DNA of 64,000 nt from Aurantibacter aestuarii (GTDB taxonomy: Bacteria; Bacteroidota; Bacteroidia; Flavobacteriales; Flavobacteriaceae): assembly GCF_003008425.1 (NCBI RefSeq), contig NZ_PXOQ01000015.1, positions 248,001 through 312,000 on the forward strand, given 5' to 3'. Each line of letters starts with the position of its first letter. The first letter of the stretch is position 1. Under the pieces are notes generated by a model. The model was not told the DNA's origin, ran no database searches, and saw only the letters and a list, made by a program, of their open reading frames with translations. Made by a program: the position numbers and the translations under genes. This document shows positions 54,023 through 62,882 of this stretch, in pieces.

Positions 54023-55089
54023 TGCGGGTATTACAACTTATAGATTCTTTAGATGCTGGTGGTGCAGAACGTGTGGCGGTTAATTTTGCCAATGGGTTGC
54101 AGGACCACATAGATGGCTCTTATTTGTGTGTTACCAGAAAAGAAGGACTGCTAAAGACTAGCATTAAAACTGTTGAACATTATTTGTTTTTAAATAAGAA
54201 GAAAACCATAGATTTAAAGGCCTTAATTGTTTTAAAACGGTTTATTAAAAAACATCGTATAGCTATTATTCATGCGCACAGCACTTCTATTTTTACTGCG
54301 GTAATGGTAAAACTTTTGGGAGCACGAGTTAAAATTATATGGCACGATCATTATGGAAAAAGTGACTATTTAAATGAACGACCAAAATGGGCTTTAAAAT
54401 TTTGTACATTTTTTATCAATTATATCTTTTCGGTAAATGATAAGTTAGTGGAGTGGTCTAAAAATGAATTAGGCTTTAAAAAGACCTCTTATTTAGAAAA
54501 TTTTGTTTCCTTTTCAAATCAGCCTGTGGAAACAGTTTTAACTGGGGAAGACGGTTACAGAATTGTTTGTTTGGCAAATTTGCGTCCACAAAAGGACCAT
54601 ATGAATCTTATAAATGCATTTCATCTTTTTTACACGGCACATCCGAAATATAGTTTACATTTAATAGGTAAGGATTTTAATGATGACTATTCTGCTGAAA
54701 TTAAACAACTTATTATAGACTTAAGACTAGAGAACGCTGTAAGTATTTACGGAAGTAGGAATGATACGTTTCAAATACTAAAACAAGCAAAAATAGCAGT
54801 ATTGGCTTCAAAATCTGAAGGTCTACCTCTAGCATTATTAGAATATGGCTATATGAGTCTTCCTGTGGTATGTACCAATGTTGGTGATTGTAGTAAAGTT
54901 ATTACAACTCATGAAAATGGTATACTTGTAAGTGCTCAAAATCCTCAAGAATTTGCAGAAAGCTTAGAGAATTTAGCAAGAAATCCCATTTTAGGATCTT
55001 CTTTCGGCAATTCACTACAGAAAAAGGTAAGAAATAATTTTTTATTGGAACAAATAATTACGAAAGTAATAAACGTATACAAAAAATAA
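54022..55089 (+). CDS. Glycosyltransferase family 4
   Basis: A 355-residue GT-B enzyme. It starts VLQLIDSLDAGGAERVAVNF, the classic GT4 glycine loop with GGAER; the donor domain has IVCLANLRPQKDHMNLINAF and SKSEGLPLALLEYGYMSLPV. The E(x7)E motif is slightly altered, with LEYG where EAM/EAL is common. The start overlaps the preceding stop by one base. One base separates it from the Wzy-like gene. Confidence 0.88.
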   Translation: MRVLQLIDSLDAGGAERVAVNFANGLQDHIDGSYLCVTRKEGLLKTSIKTVEHYLFLNKKKTIDLKALIVLKRFIKKHRIAIIHAHSTSIFTAVMVKLLGARVKIIWHDHYGKSDYLNERPKWALKFCTFFINYIFSVNDKLVEWSKNELGFKKTSYLENFVSFSNQPVETVLTGEDGYRIVCLANLRPQKDHMNLINAFHLFYTAHPKYSLHLIGKDFNDDYSAEIKQLIIDLRLENAVSIYGSRNDTFQILKQAKIAVLASKSEGLPLALLEYGYMSLPVVCTNVGDCSKVITTHENGILVSAQNPQEFAESLENLARNPILGSSFGNSLQKKVRNNFLLEQIITKVINVYKK

Positions 55090-55090
55090 T

Positions 55091-56446
55091 ATGAATTTTT
55101 CATTCTTAAGAACTATTGGATTACATGCTTTATTGGGCGTTTTTATGTATTATTTTAGGTCTTTTGGAGATATTTATTTAGTTTTAATTTTAGTTTATTT
55201 TTTTAGAAAGGCAGCTAACACGTCTGCTAACCATAAGCCTTTAATTTTTCTCTATGGCTGTGCTTATGTTGTAAGTGTAGAAGTTTTATTTAGGATGTCT
55301 GGTGGAACTATTTTTTATGAAGCTAGTAAATATGTAATAATCTTATTTTCTCTTTGTGGTATTTATGAAAGAGGAATTAATGTTAAAAGTTTTGCTTATA
55401 TTTTTTATCTTTTTCTTTTAATACCTGGAGTTTATATCACTCTTTATGAAGTGGATTATGGATTAAATGTTAGGAAGGCAATCGCATTTAATTTGAGTGG
55501 ACCTTATTGTTTAGGTATAGCAGCAATTTTTACATTTGGTCTGAGAATTTCTAAAAAAGAAATGTTAAATCTTTTAAGACACTTTCTATATCCATTAATA
55601 AGCATTTTAACGTATTTATTTGTATTCAATCCGAATGTTTCAGAAGTAGTAGGTGGTACAGGTTCTAATTTTTCAACATCTGGTGGTTTTGGGCCTAATC
55701 AGGTAGCTACAGTATTAGGAATAGCAATGTTTATCATGACAATAAAGTTCTTTTATTATAGTAAAAATAATTTTGATAAAATATTGGACTTAATATTATT
55801 TGTTTTATTTTCTTTCAGGGCTATAGTGACCTTTAGTCGAGGAGGAGTTATTACAGCTATTTTGATGATTTTGTCATTTTTGTTTTTTTTATTTTTAACT
55901 ACAAATGGTAAACAAAAAAGAAGTATTGCAATTTCTGGACTAGTTTTCGTTATTGTTGGCTATATAATCTGGAGTATATCTACAATACAAACTAATGGTT
56001 ATATTGAAAATAGATATGCTAATGAAAATGCTAGAGGAATAAAAAAAGAAGATATATCTACAGGTAGGAGTGATTTATTTGCATTTGAGTTAAAAGAATT
56101 TGTAGAAAACCCTTTTTTTGGAATTGGTGTTGGAAGAGTTAAGCAAGTACGTTTTGAACGTTCAGGTTTACACGTGGCATCACATAATGAAATGAGTAGA
56201 ATAATCGCAGAACATGGTTTACTTGGTTTAATCGCCTTTAGTATCATTTTGATTGTTCCATTATTTTTTCATTTAAAGCATAGAAGAAACATATTTTTCT
56301 TTCCATTTTATATCTTTTGGTTTTTAACCATAAATCATTCCTCTATGCGTATTGCAGCACCAGCATTTATCTATGCGCTAACTTTACTAAACTATACAAA
56401 TGAAAACCCTACTTTACATAGGCAACAAGCTATCGCAGAAGAATAA
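55091..56446 (+). CDS. wzy: O-antigen polymerase/ligase-like membrane protein (Wzy/WaaL family)
   Basis: A 451-residue polytopic protein with about 11-12 helices and the Wzy_C/O-antigen ligase pattern: FRAIVTFSRGGVITAILMIL, a large periplasmic loop after it, ENPFFGIGVGRVKQVRFERS, and ASHNEMSRIIAEHGLLGLIA near residue 363-382. The loop arginines and the HNE motif are shared by polymerases and ligases. It either polymerises the lipid-linked repeat or ligates the chain; sequence does not decide. Its presence in a locus with Wzm/Wzt is notable. The last 47 bases overlap the next gene. Confidence 0.82.
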   Translation: MNFSFLRTIGLHALLGVFMYYFRSFGDIYLVLILVYFFRKAANTSANHKPLIFLYGCAYVVSVEVLFRMSGGTIFYEASKYVIILFSLCGIYERGINVKSFAYIFYLFLLIPGVYITLYEVDYGLNVRKAIAFNLSGPYCLGIAAIFTFGLRISKKEMLNLLRHFLYPLISILTYLFVFNPNVSEVVGGTGSNFSTSGGFGPNQVATVLGIAMFIMTIKFFYYSKNNFDKILDLILFVLFSFRAIVTFSRGGVITAILMILSFLFFLFLTTNGKQKRSIAISGLVFVIVGYIIWSISTIQTNGYIENRYANENARGIKKEDISTGRSDLFAFELKEFVENPFFGIGVGRVKQVRFERSGLHVASHNEMSRIIAEHGLLGLIAFSIILIVPLFFHLKHRRNIFFFPFYIFWFLTINHSSMRIAAPAFIYALTLLNYTNENPTLHRQQAIAEE

Positions 56447-57410
56447 GACGCTTACCACTATTGAAACTTTGGGTAGAGGCTTAGAGGAGTTGGGGTATAG
56501 GCTTATTTACGCGTCATCTAAACAAAATAAGGTTTTGAGATTGTGGGATATGATTTGTGTATTAATAACACAGTTCCGAAAGGTTGATTATGTTTTAATA
56601 GACACTTATAGTACCTCTAATTTTTATTATGCTTTAATAATAAGCCAGTTATGCAGGGTTTTTAAGCTTAACTATATTCCAATACTTCATGGAGGTAATT
56701 TACCAGAGCGCTTAAACTCCAACCCTAAATTAAGTGAGCTTATTTTTAATAACGCTTATAAAAATGTAGCGCCATCAAATTATACTAAAGATGCTTTTAA
56801 GTTGAAGGGGTTTTATAATATAGAGGTTATTCCTAACAGTATTGATATAGATAATTATCCGGTAGTTTCTAAAAATTATGAAGACATTCAGCTGTTATGG
56901 GTACGTTCGTTTTCTAAATTATACCATCCAGAACTGGCGGTACATGTTTTAAATGAATTGAAAGGTTTAGGTTATAATGCTTCGCTTTGTATGGTTGGCC
57001 CGGATAATGACGGCTCTCTAGAGCGCACAAAATTTCTAGCACAAACCCTGAATTTAGATATAAAATTTACAGGAAAATTAGAAAAATCTGAATGGATAAA
57101 CTTGTCTAAAGATTATAATTATTTTATAAATACCACGAATTTTGATAATCTCCCGGTAAGCATTATAGAAGCTATGGCTTTAGGTTTTCCTGTAATAAGT
57201 ACTAATGTTGGTGGATTACCTTATTTGGTAACTTCAGAAAAAAATGGTTTGTTAGTTTCACCTAATGATGTCAAAGCCTTTACTCAAGCTATTTTAAGAT
57301 TGCATCATAATACTGACTTAAGACATAAAATTATTTTAGAAGCGATTAAGACATCTAAGGAATACGATTGGAAAATTGTAAACTATAAATGGAAGGCATT
57401 ATTGACTTAA
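56400..57410 (+). CDS. Glycosyltransferase family 4
   Basis: A 336-residue GT-B enzyme. TLLYIGNKLSQKNKTLTTIE opens the fold with GRGLEELGYRL behind it; LNYIPILHGGNLPERLNSNP is the acceptor-side motif. The donor site has LLWVRSFSKLYHPELAVHVL and LPVSIIEAMALGFPVISTNV (EAMALG). The ATG at 56400 lies inside the Wzy-like gene, an unusually long overlap of 47 bases, but the N-terminus matches GT4 proteins only if this start is used. Confidence 0.86.
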   Translation: MKTLLYIGNKLSQKNKTLTTIETLGRGLEELGYRLIYASSKQNKVLRLWDMICVLITQFRKVDYVLIDTYSTSNFYYALIISQLCRVFKLNYIPILHGGNLPERLNSNPKLSELIFNNAYKNVAPSNYTKDAFKLKGFYNIEVIPNSIDIDNYPVVSKNYEDIQLLWVRSFSKLYHPELAVHVLNELKGLGYNASLCMVGPDNDGSLERTKFLAQTLNLDIKFTGKLEKSEWINLSKDYNYFINTTNFDNLPVSIIEAMALGFPVISTNVGGLPYLVTSEKNGLLVSPNDVKAFTQAILRLHHNTDLRHKIILEAIKTSKEYDWKIVNYKWKALLT

Positions 57411-57441
57411 TATTTGCCTTTTATATACCTAAATTTAAGTA

Positions 57442-57472
57442 TTGCCCTTTAAAATCTAATAGTGTACATTTA
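57442..57472 (+). promoter_or_regulatory. Possible internal promoter before the sugar-phosphate transferase
   Basis: TTG (57442-57444) and TACATTTA (57465-57472, one mismatch to TAnnTTTG) are 20 bases apart in the 79-base gap. The GTG start lies 18 bases downstream. It could give the priming transferase extra transcripts independent of the 43-kb upstream message. Confidence 0.35.
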
Positions 57473-57489
57473 TAGGCTTTAAATTTTAA

Positions 57490-58887
57490 GTGTTGACTGA
57501 TAAAAAAAACATACATTTTGAGGTTTCAGAACGTAAAATTCTTTTAAGAATATTCGATGTAATCTTAATATGCTTTTCTTTTTTTATAATTAATCAGTTA
57601 TTTGGTTTTTCATATTTTGAATTAGATTCTAATCACATTATAGAAAACCTAGTTTTGTTTTTCTATATCACTCTTTTCGGGACTATTTTTGAGATGTACG
57701 ATTTGCAAAAATCAAGTCGTCTGGAAACCATACTCACTAGTATTATGGTCACCACATCAACCACAGTTTTGTTTTATGTGCTTACACCTTATTACACGCC
57801 ATCCTTACCCGATAACCGTATACAAATCTTATATTTTTTCTTGACTATTTTTGGCACTTTGCTCATCTGGCGCTATGCGTATATCAAGCTCATTTCATCA
57901 CCAAGATTTTATAAGCGAGTACTTTTAGTTGGAGAGATGTCTAATATTAGTAGTATATATAAAACATTGCAATCTGCAGATCCAAATTATGTAATTGTAG
58001 GTTATATAAATTGTGAAAATTCTGCAAATGAGGTTGACTCTGTAAATGATATCTTAGAGTTTAAACCTAATCAATTAATTGAAGTTATTAAAAAAGAAGC
58101 TATCTCAGAGGTCGTTATAGCCACCTATAATTCGGAAGCTATTACATCAAAATTGTACGAGGATTTGTTACTACTTCTTGAGAGCGGATTTCCTATTAAA
58201 GAATATACTCAGGCTTATGAGGATATGATGTTTCGTGTTCCGGTTCAATTTGTAGGTAAAGATTTTTATAAATATTTCCCTTTTAGTAGAAATAATCAAA
58301 ACCGACTTTATTTAGCGAGCAGGAGATTTTTAGATGTATTGATTGCAATTGTGGGGCTATGTTTTTCAGTCATTTTTCTACCTATAGTTTTAATAGGAAA
58401 CCTATTAGCTAACAGAGGTCCAATGCTTTACACGCAATTACGAGTTGGTAAAAATGCTAAGCCATTTAAAATTTATAAGCTAAGATCTATGATTGTTAAT
58501 GCAGAAGAGCATGGTGCAGTCTGGGCTACAAAAAATGATAAACGTGTCACTAAATTTGGTCGTTTTTTAAGAAAATCGAGGTTAGACGAATTACCTCAAT
58601 TTTATAATATACTAAAAGGAGATATGAGTGTTATTGGACCAAGACCAGAACGTCCTAAGTTTGTGAAAGAATTGTCTCATAATATTCCATTTTACCAGAC
58701 CCGACATATTGTGAAACCAGGTTTAACAGGTTGGGCACAAGTAAAATCCCGCTATGGTTCTAGTTTGGATGATAGTCTGGTAAAGCTTCAGTATGATTTG
58801 TATTATATTAAACACCGAAGTTTTTTACTAGATTTAAATATTATTTTTAAAACGCTAAGTACCGTTGTGTTTTATAGAGGACAGTAA
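57490..58887 (+). CDS. Polyprenyl-phosphate sugar-1-phosphate transferase (WcaJ/WbaP-like)
   Basis: A 465-residue priming enzyme that puts the first sugar-1-phosphate on undecaprenyl phosphate. Four or five N-terminal helices (about 20-130) precede a Rossmann-like domain (VLLVGEMSNISSIYKTLQ), then a hydrophobic helix (LDVLIAIVGLCFSVIFLPIV) and the catalytic domain. The catalytic domain shows MLYTQLRVGKNAKPFKIYKL, RSMIVNAEEHG, RKSRLDELPQFYNILKGDMS and IGPRPERP, with KPGLTGWAQVKSRYG. It is the last gene of the block, a common place for it in Flavobacteriia. The start is GTG at 57490. Confidence 0.92.
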   Translation: MLTDKKNIHFEVSERKILLRIFDVILICFSFFIINQLFGFSYFELDSNHIIENLVLFFYITLFGTIFEMYDLQKSSRLETILTSIMVTTSTTVLFYVLTPYYTPSLPDNRIQILYFFLTIFGTLLIWRYAYIKLISSPRFYKRVLLVGEMSNISSIYKTLQSADPNYVIVGYINCENSANEVDSVNDILEFKPNQLIEVIKKEAISEVVIATYNSEAITSKLYEDLLLLLESGFPIKEYTQAYEDMMFRVPVQFVGKDFYKYFPFSRNNQNRLYLASRRFLDVLIAIVGLCFSVIFLPIVLIGNLLANRGPMLYTQLRVGKNAKPFKIYKLRSMIVNAEEHGAVWATKNDKRVTKFGRFLRKSRLDELPQFYNILKGDMSVIGPRPERPKFVKELSHNIPFYQTRHIVKPGLTGWAQVKSRYGSSLDDSLVKLQYDLYYIKHRSFLLDLNIIFKTLSTVVFYRGQ

Positions 58888-58889
58888 TT

Positions 58890-58924
58890 AGTCTTCAGTC
58901 TTCAGTTATCAATTATCACTAATT
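58890..58924. repeat. Degenerate heptanucleotide tandem array
   Basis: Five period-7 units, AGTCTTC, AGTCTTC, AGTTATC, AATTATC and ACTAATT, begin two bases after the stop of the sugar-phosphate transferase. The AATTATC unit is one base from the AATTATG phase of the array at 37821. No hairpin terminator is seen in this convergent gap. Confidence 0.75.
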
Positions 58925-58942
58925 AAATATTGATTCGGAAAT

Positions 58943-60127
58943 TTAAGATTTAAGCTGTCTTTTTTTAGAATAGTAGAAAAGGTAAGTGAATCTTGCAAAC
59001 AAAGCTATAATTAAAGGGAAAAGAGAAGGAGCGAAGCGTTGTACACCAACCATCCAATGAAATATCATTAAAACCAGCATAAGTATTAAAAACATCACAT
59101 ATTTTTGAAACTTTAGAGACAAACGGTTTCGGCTTATGCTTATTAAGGCTACTAAATTTAAAGGCATTGCCCATAATAAATTATAGTTATAAGCCGTCAT
59201 GTCGTGATCTGTCCAAAACCATAGCAAGAGTAAAATAACACCTATTAATCCTGTTAAACCAAAGATGATAATATCTAAACTCTTTGTAAGCTTTAATTGT
59301 TTATAGTCATTATAAGTTATAAATAAAATAATTAAACTTAAAATACCTAAAACGGCAAATGGTCCGGTGACGTAAGTTAATAATTGAGTTTCACTATTAT
59401 TTTTAGCTTCGTACAGCACACGAGTATTTGCAACTAAAGGTATGTTATTCGTTTTAGTAGCTTCAGAAAAAAACACTGAAATATACTCTGGTAAAAACAT
59501 ATAGTCATAGGGTTTTGCCTTTTGGTCTATAATAGATCCCAAAGCTAAATCTATCCCAAAACTTCCCCAAGAATTATAATCTAAATTATCCTGTATAAGC
59601 GTTCTAAATGTTTTTTCTTGTAATGACTTAGGTGTGTTGTAGGTTATCTGCTTATTTAAAGCAGTGTTTGTAACATCCCTAATTTTTGTAGCACAATTGT
59701 CAAAAAAGAAATCATACAGGTAAGCTCTGTTTTCGGGATTGTAATTGTTAATAAGGTAGTTGTAAAAAGCCTGTTTTTCTTCAAAGGTTAAGTTTAAAAC
59801 TTGCTCTTTAACAGTTCTGTTATAGTAAGTGTAGGTGTATAAAAACGAGTCGAAATTTGTTTTACCCATAAGGTAGTTTAATTTGCCCTGCGCAAATTTT
59901 AAGTAAAAATTTGGTGTATCGAAATCATATCTACCGTAATCAAAAACAATATCTTCCAATCCGTTTTTAATTCGAAAAGCACTGTGGCCAAAACTATCAT
60001 TTAAATTTTCTCCGGGTCCAATAGTAAGGACACTAATTTGTGCATCGGAACTTAAAGGGGGAAACTGGGCTAAACTTTTTTGTAGAGTAAAAAGAAAAAG
60101 ACCAATAATTAAATAGTAAATTCTCAT
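58943..60127 (-). CDS. DUF4105 domain protein, membrane-bound
   Basis: A 394-residue protein with a signal peptide (MRIYYLIIGLFLFTLQKSLA) and a periplasmic DUF4105 domain (about 25-250): LTIGPGENLNDSFGHSAFRI, IVFDYGRYDFDTPNFYLKFA and YDFFFDNCATKIRDV. The conserved His, Cys and Asn resemble the NlpC/P60-like cysteine peptidase arrangement (GHSAFR and DNCAT), but activity is unproven. The C-terminal third has about five helices. It starts one base after the stop of the PorV/PorQ-like gene, so the two are co-transcribed. Confidence 0.85.
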   Translation of the reverse strand: MRIYYLIIGLFLFTLQKSLAQFPPLSSDAQISVLTIGPGENLNDSFGHSAFRIKNGLEDIVFDYGRYDFDTPNFYLKFAQGKLNYLMGKTNFDSFLYTYTYYNRTVKEQVLNLTFEEKQAFYNYLINNYNPENRAYLYDFFFDNCATKIRDVTNTALNKQITYNTPKSLQEKTFRTLIQDNLDYNSWGSFGIDLALGSIIDQKAKPYDYMFLPEYISVFFSEATKTNNIPLVANTRVLYEAKNNSETQLLTYVTGPFAVLGILSLIILFITYNDYKQLKLTKSLDIIIFGLTGLIGVILLLLWFWTDHDMTAYNYNLLWAMPLNLVALISISRNRLSLKFQKYVMFLILMLVLMIFHWMVGVQRFAPSLFPLIIALFARFTYLFYYSKKRQLKS

Positions 60128-60128
60128 C

Positions 60129-61199
60129 TTATCTAAATAAACTAAAATCTACTTTTAAAGAAAATACGTTAGAATATAAAGCAATACTCTGGTCTCCAAT
60201 ATCTGTAAAGGCATAATCTACTTCAATACCTTTATATTTAAACCCAACACCTAAACTAGGCTGGAAAGTAGTGGTTTCAGAGTTGTCTAGTTGTCTTTCG
60301 GTTTGAAAATTCCCAACACCAGTTCTTAAGAAAATCATATCTATATAACCAAACTCAAATCCTAAAGCCGGATTTATACTGGCAAAAGAGGTCGAAATAA
60401 TATCATTATTCTGTTCAAAACGAACGTTTAAGTCAAACTCTGCCTCAAGACTGTAATCGTATCTAAACACATATTTTTTACTAACTCCTAACTGTAATTT
60501 TGGAATGGTAATTTCTGAAGTTTCTGGAAGTTCTTGGTTTTGTCCTTCAATAGCATCTTGTATTCTGGCAATTGCTTCATCATTAAAAGACCACGAATTA
60601 AAAGTTGTTGTAATGTCTCGTGCCATAACGCCAAACTTCCAATTATTGTCATTTTCAAACTGAATAGCCGCATCTAATCCAAATCCCCAAGACGAAGCGA
60701 AGTCTCCAATAATACGTCTAATCACTTTAGCATTTACACCATAACGTAAACCTTCAATAGGTAAATTACGGGCATAAGAAAAGGTTAAGCCATAATCGGC
60801 TGTAGAAAATAAATTAATACGGTCGTAATTTACATTTCCCTGGTCGTCAATAAGCTCTGTAGTATCTAGAATGTCATCCACCGCAAAACGAATTAAACTA
60901 ATACCAAAAGCACTGTCGTTATCTAATGGCATTGCAAACGCAGCATAATCGTAGTTTGCAATATTTGCAAAGTAACTACTGTGCATTAATGCAAGCTGCT
61001 TATCTTCCAGTTTGGTAAGCCCAGCAGGATTCCAATATCCAGAATTAACGTCGTTGGTTTTGGCCACAACAGCGTTACTCATGCCTAAAGCGGCTGCATC
61101 TACACCAATATTCATAAATTCATTAGAATATTTACGTGTGGCTTGCGCATTAGCTGTAAAACAGAAAAGTAAACTTAAAATGCAATAAAAAAATTTCAA
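60129..61199 (-). CDS. PorV/PorQ-family outer-membrane beta-barrel protein
   Basis: About 356 residues. From a TTG at 61199 the protein begins MKFFYCILSLLFCFTANAQA, a clean signal peptide; a TTG at 61235 would add twelve residues, KKYIIFVKNKLL, and is the alternative. YSNEFMNIGVDAAALGMSNA and DVNSGYWNPAGLTKLEDKQL are the family signature, and the rest is a run of amphipathic strands ending in the aromatic C-terminal VFSLKVDFSLFR. Characterised relatives PorV and PorQ serve type IX secretion. This copy lies apart from T9SS genes, so only the family is claimed. Confidence 0.82.
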   Translation of the reverse strand: MKFFYCILSLLFCFTANAQATRKYSNEFMNIGVDAAALGMSNAVVAKTNDVNSGYWNPAGLTKLEDKQLALMHSSYFANIANYDYAAFAMPLDNDSAFGISLIRFAVDDILDTTELIDDQGNVNYDRINLFSTADYGLTFSYARNLPIEGLRYGVNAKVIRRIIGDFASSWGFGLDAAIQFENDNNWKFGVMARDITTTFNSWSFNDEAIARIQDAIEGQNQELPETSEITIPKLQLGVSKKYVFRYDYSLEAEFDLNVRFEQNNDIISTSFASINPALGFEFGYIDMIFLRTGVGNFQTERQLDNSETTTFQPSLGVGFKYKGIEVDYAFTDIGDQSIALYSNVFSLKVDFSLFR

Positions 61200-61322
61200 T
61201 AGCTTATTTTTTACAAAGATGATATATTTTTTCAATATAATAAACTTAAAAAGTGAATGTATATTGTACTAGTATGGTATTGGTCGTAATTAGTTTGTTA
61301 TTTTTACAAAAAAATCAATTCT

Positions 61323-62069
61323 ATGTCTGTTAAAGCTCATATTCCAAATATCATTACGCTGCTTAATTTATTTTGTGGCAGTATTGCCGTTATTTTTGCT
61401 GTGCAAAGTAATTTTGTATTCGCAGCTATTTTTGTTTTTTTAGGTATATTCTTCGATTTTTTCGATGGATTTTTTGCCAGAAAACTTAATGTATCTTCTG
61501 AAATTGGATTACAGTTAGATTCTCTTGCCGATATGGTGACTAGCGGATTAGTGCCTGGAATTGTCATGTTTAAGTTAATAAGTTTAGCTATAGATGCTCC
61601 TGCTTTTGCCGAAACTACTACCGACTGGAACTCTATGTTTCATTTTAACGGTTTCAAAGTGTCTTTTTTACCTTTATTAGGTTTACTAATTACTTTGGGG
61701 TCTTGCTATCGCTTAGCAAAATTTAATTTAGATATAGAGCAACAATCTTATTTTAAAGGTTTACCAACACCAGCAAATGCGTTGCTTATATTATCGCTTC
61801 CGCTTATTATAGAGTTTCAAAACTCCAACACTATAACTACGATTATTTTAAACCCTTGGTTTTTAATAGGTTTAACTTTTTTTAGTTGCTATATTTTAAA
61901 CTCTAAGGTAAAATTGTTTGCTCTTAAATTTAAAGACTATAGTTTTACAAATAATAAAGTGCGCTATATCTTTTTAATGTTATGTGTGCTTTGTCTAATT
62001 TTGTTGCATTTTGCAGCAATACCTGTAATTATTATATTTTATATTTTATTATCATTAATTTCAAAATAA
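61323..62069 (+). CDS. pssA: CDP-diacylglycerol-serine O-phosphatidyltransferase
   Basis: A 248-residue integral membrane enzyme of the CDP-alcohol phosphatidyltransferase family, making phosphatidylserine, the precursor of phosphatidylethanolamine. The catalytic signature DG(x2)AR(x8)G(x3)D(x3)D is complete: DGFFARKLNVSSEIGLQLDS followed by LAD, at about residues 48-70. About eight hydrophobic segments are visible. HIPNIITLLNLFCGSIAVIF is the usual PssA N-terminus. It is divergent from the PorV/PorQ-like gene and precedes the TerC-family gene by seven bases. Confidence 0.9.
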   Translation: MSVKAHIPNIITLLNLFCGSIAVIFAVQSNFVFAAIFVFLGIFFDFFDGFFARKLNVSSEIGLQLDSLADMVTSGLVPGIVMFKLISLAIDAPAFAETTTDWNSMFHFNGFKVSFLPLLGLLITLGSCYRLAKFNLDIEQQSYFKGLPTPANALLILSLPLIIEFQNSNTITTIILNPWFLIGLTFFSCYILNSKVKLFALKFKDYSFTNNKVRYIFLMLCVLCLILLHFAAIPVIIIFYILLSLISK

Positions 62070-62076
62070 TTAGTAC

Positions 62077-62874
62077 ATGTTAGAATACGTTTTTACTCTA
62101 TTAATGTTGGTTCTACTCCAAGCGGTATTAGGTTTCGATAATTTGCTTTATATTTCATTAGAATCTAAAAAAGCACCTTTAGAAGACCAAAAACGGGTTA
62201 GGAAAAACGGTATTTTAATAGCCATAGTACTTCGTGTAGTATTGCTTTTTGTGCTAGTATCTGTTATTGGGTATTTCCAAGAGCCATTTAGTTTTTTAAC
62301 CGCAAAGTTTGGAGAAAAATTAGAATTTGCTTTTAACGGACATAGTTTAATTGTCTTATTTGGAGGTGGATTTATACTTTATACCGCTTTAAAAGAAATC
62401 TGGCATATGATTTCGATTCAGGATTTTACAAAAAATAATGAAGATCCAAAACGTATGAAAACTGCAGGAGCTGTTATTACAAGTATTGTTATTATGAATT
62501 TGGTGTTTTCATTTGATTCTATTTTAGCAGCAATAGGCTTAACCAGTGAAATTGAAAACTCTATCATAGCTTTTATTATTATGGCTATTGCTATAGTATG
62601 TAGTGGTTTATTAATGCTCTTTTTAGCCGATAGAATCTCTGTGTTTTTAGCTAAAAACCGTATGTACGAAGTATTAGGACTTTTTATTCTTTTTATTGTA
62701 GGGATTATGCTTATTACTGAAGGCGGACATTTGGCGCATATTAAAATTTTTAAAAATGAAATTGTGCCAATGAGTAAAACTACATTCTATTTTGTTATTG
62801 CTATTCTAGTGATTGTGGATGTGGTTCAAAGTCGTTACCAGAAAAAATTATTAAAAGAGAATAATAAATTATAA
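62077..62874 (+). CDS. TerC-family integral membrane protein
   Basis: A 265-residue protein with about seven helices. The acidic residues in the membrane that define the TerC family are visible in LQAVLGFDNLLYISLESKKA (helix 1) and NLVFSFDSILAAIGLT (helix 5), and LRVVLLFVLVSVIGYF fits the second helix. TerC proteins are linked to tellurite resistance and to metal (manganese or calcium) efflux, often loading secreted enzymes. It lies in a run with pssA and the GH25 gene with 7-8 base gaps, so one operon is likely. Confidence 0.85.
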   Translation: MLEYVFTLLMLVLLQAVLGFDNLLYISLESKKAPLEDQKRVRKNGILIAIVLRVVLLFVLVSVIGYFQEPFSFLTAKFGEKLEFAFNGHSLIVLFGGGFILYTALKEIWHMISIQDFTKNNEDPKRMKTAGAVITSIVIMNLVFSFDSILAAIGLTSEIENSIIAFIIMAIAIVCSGLLMLFLADRISVFLAKNRMYEVLGLFILFIVGIMLITEGGHLAHIKIFKNEIVPMSKTTFYFVIAILVIVDVVQSRYQKKLLKENNKL

Positions 62875-62882
62875 GGTTTTAA

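Noticed and set aside
60129-61235. Assigning the gene as T9SS porV
   Set aside because: It belongs to the PorV/PorQ family, but there is no porU or other T9SS gene nearby, and many paralogues of unknown role exist.
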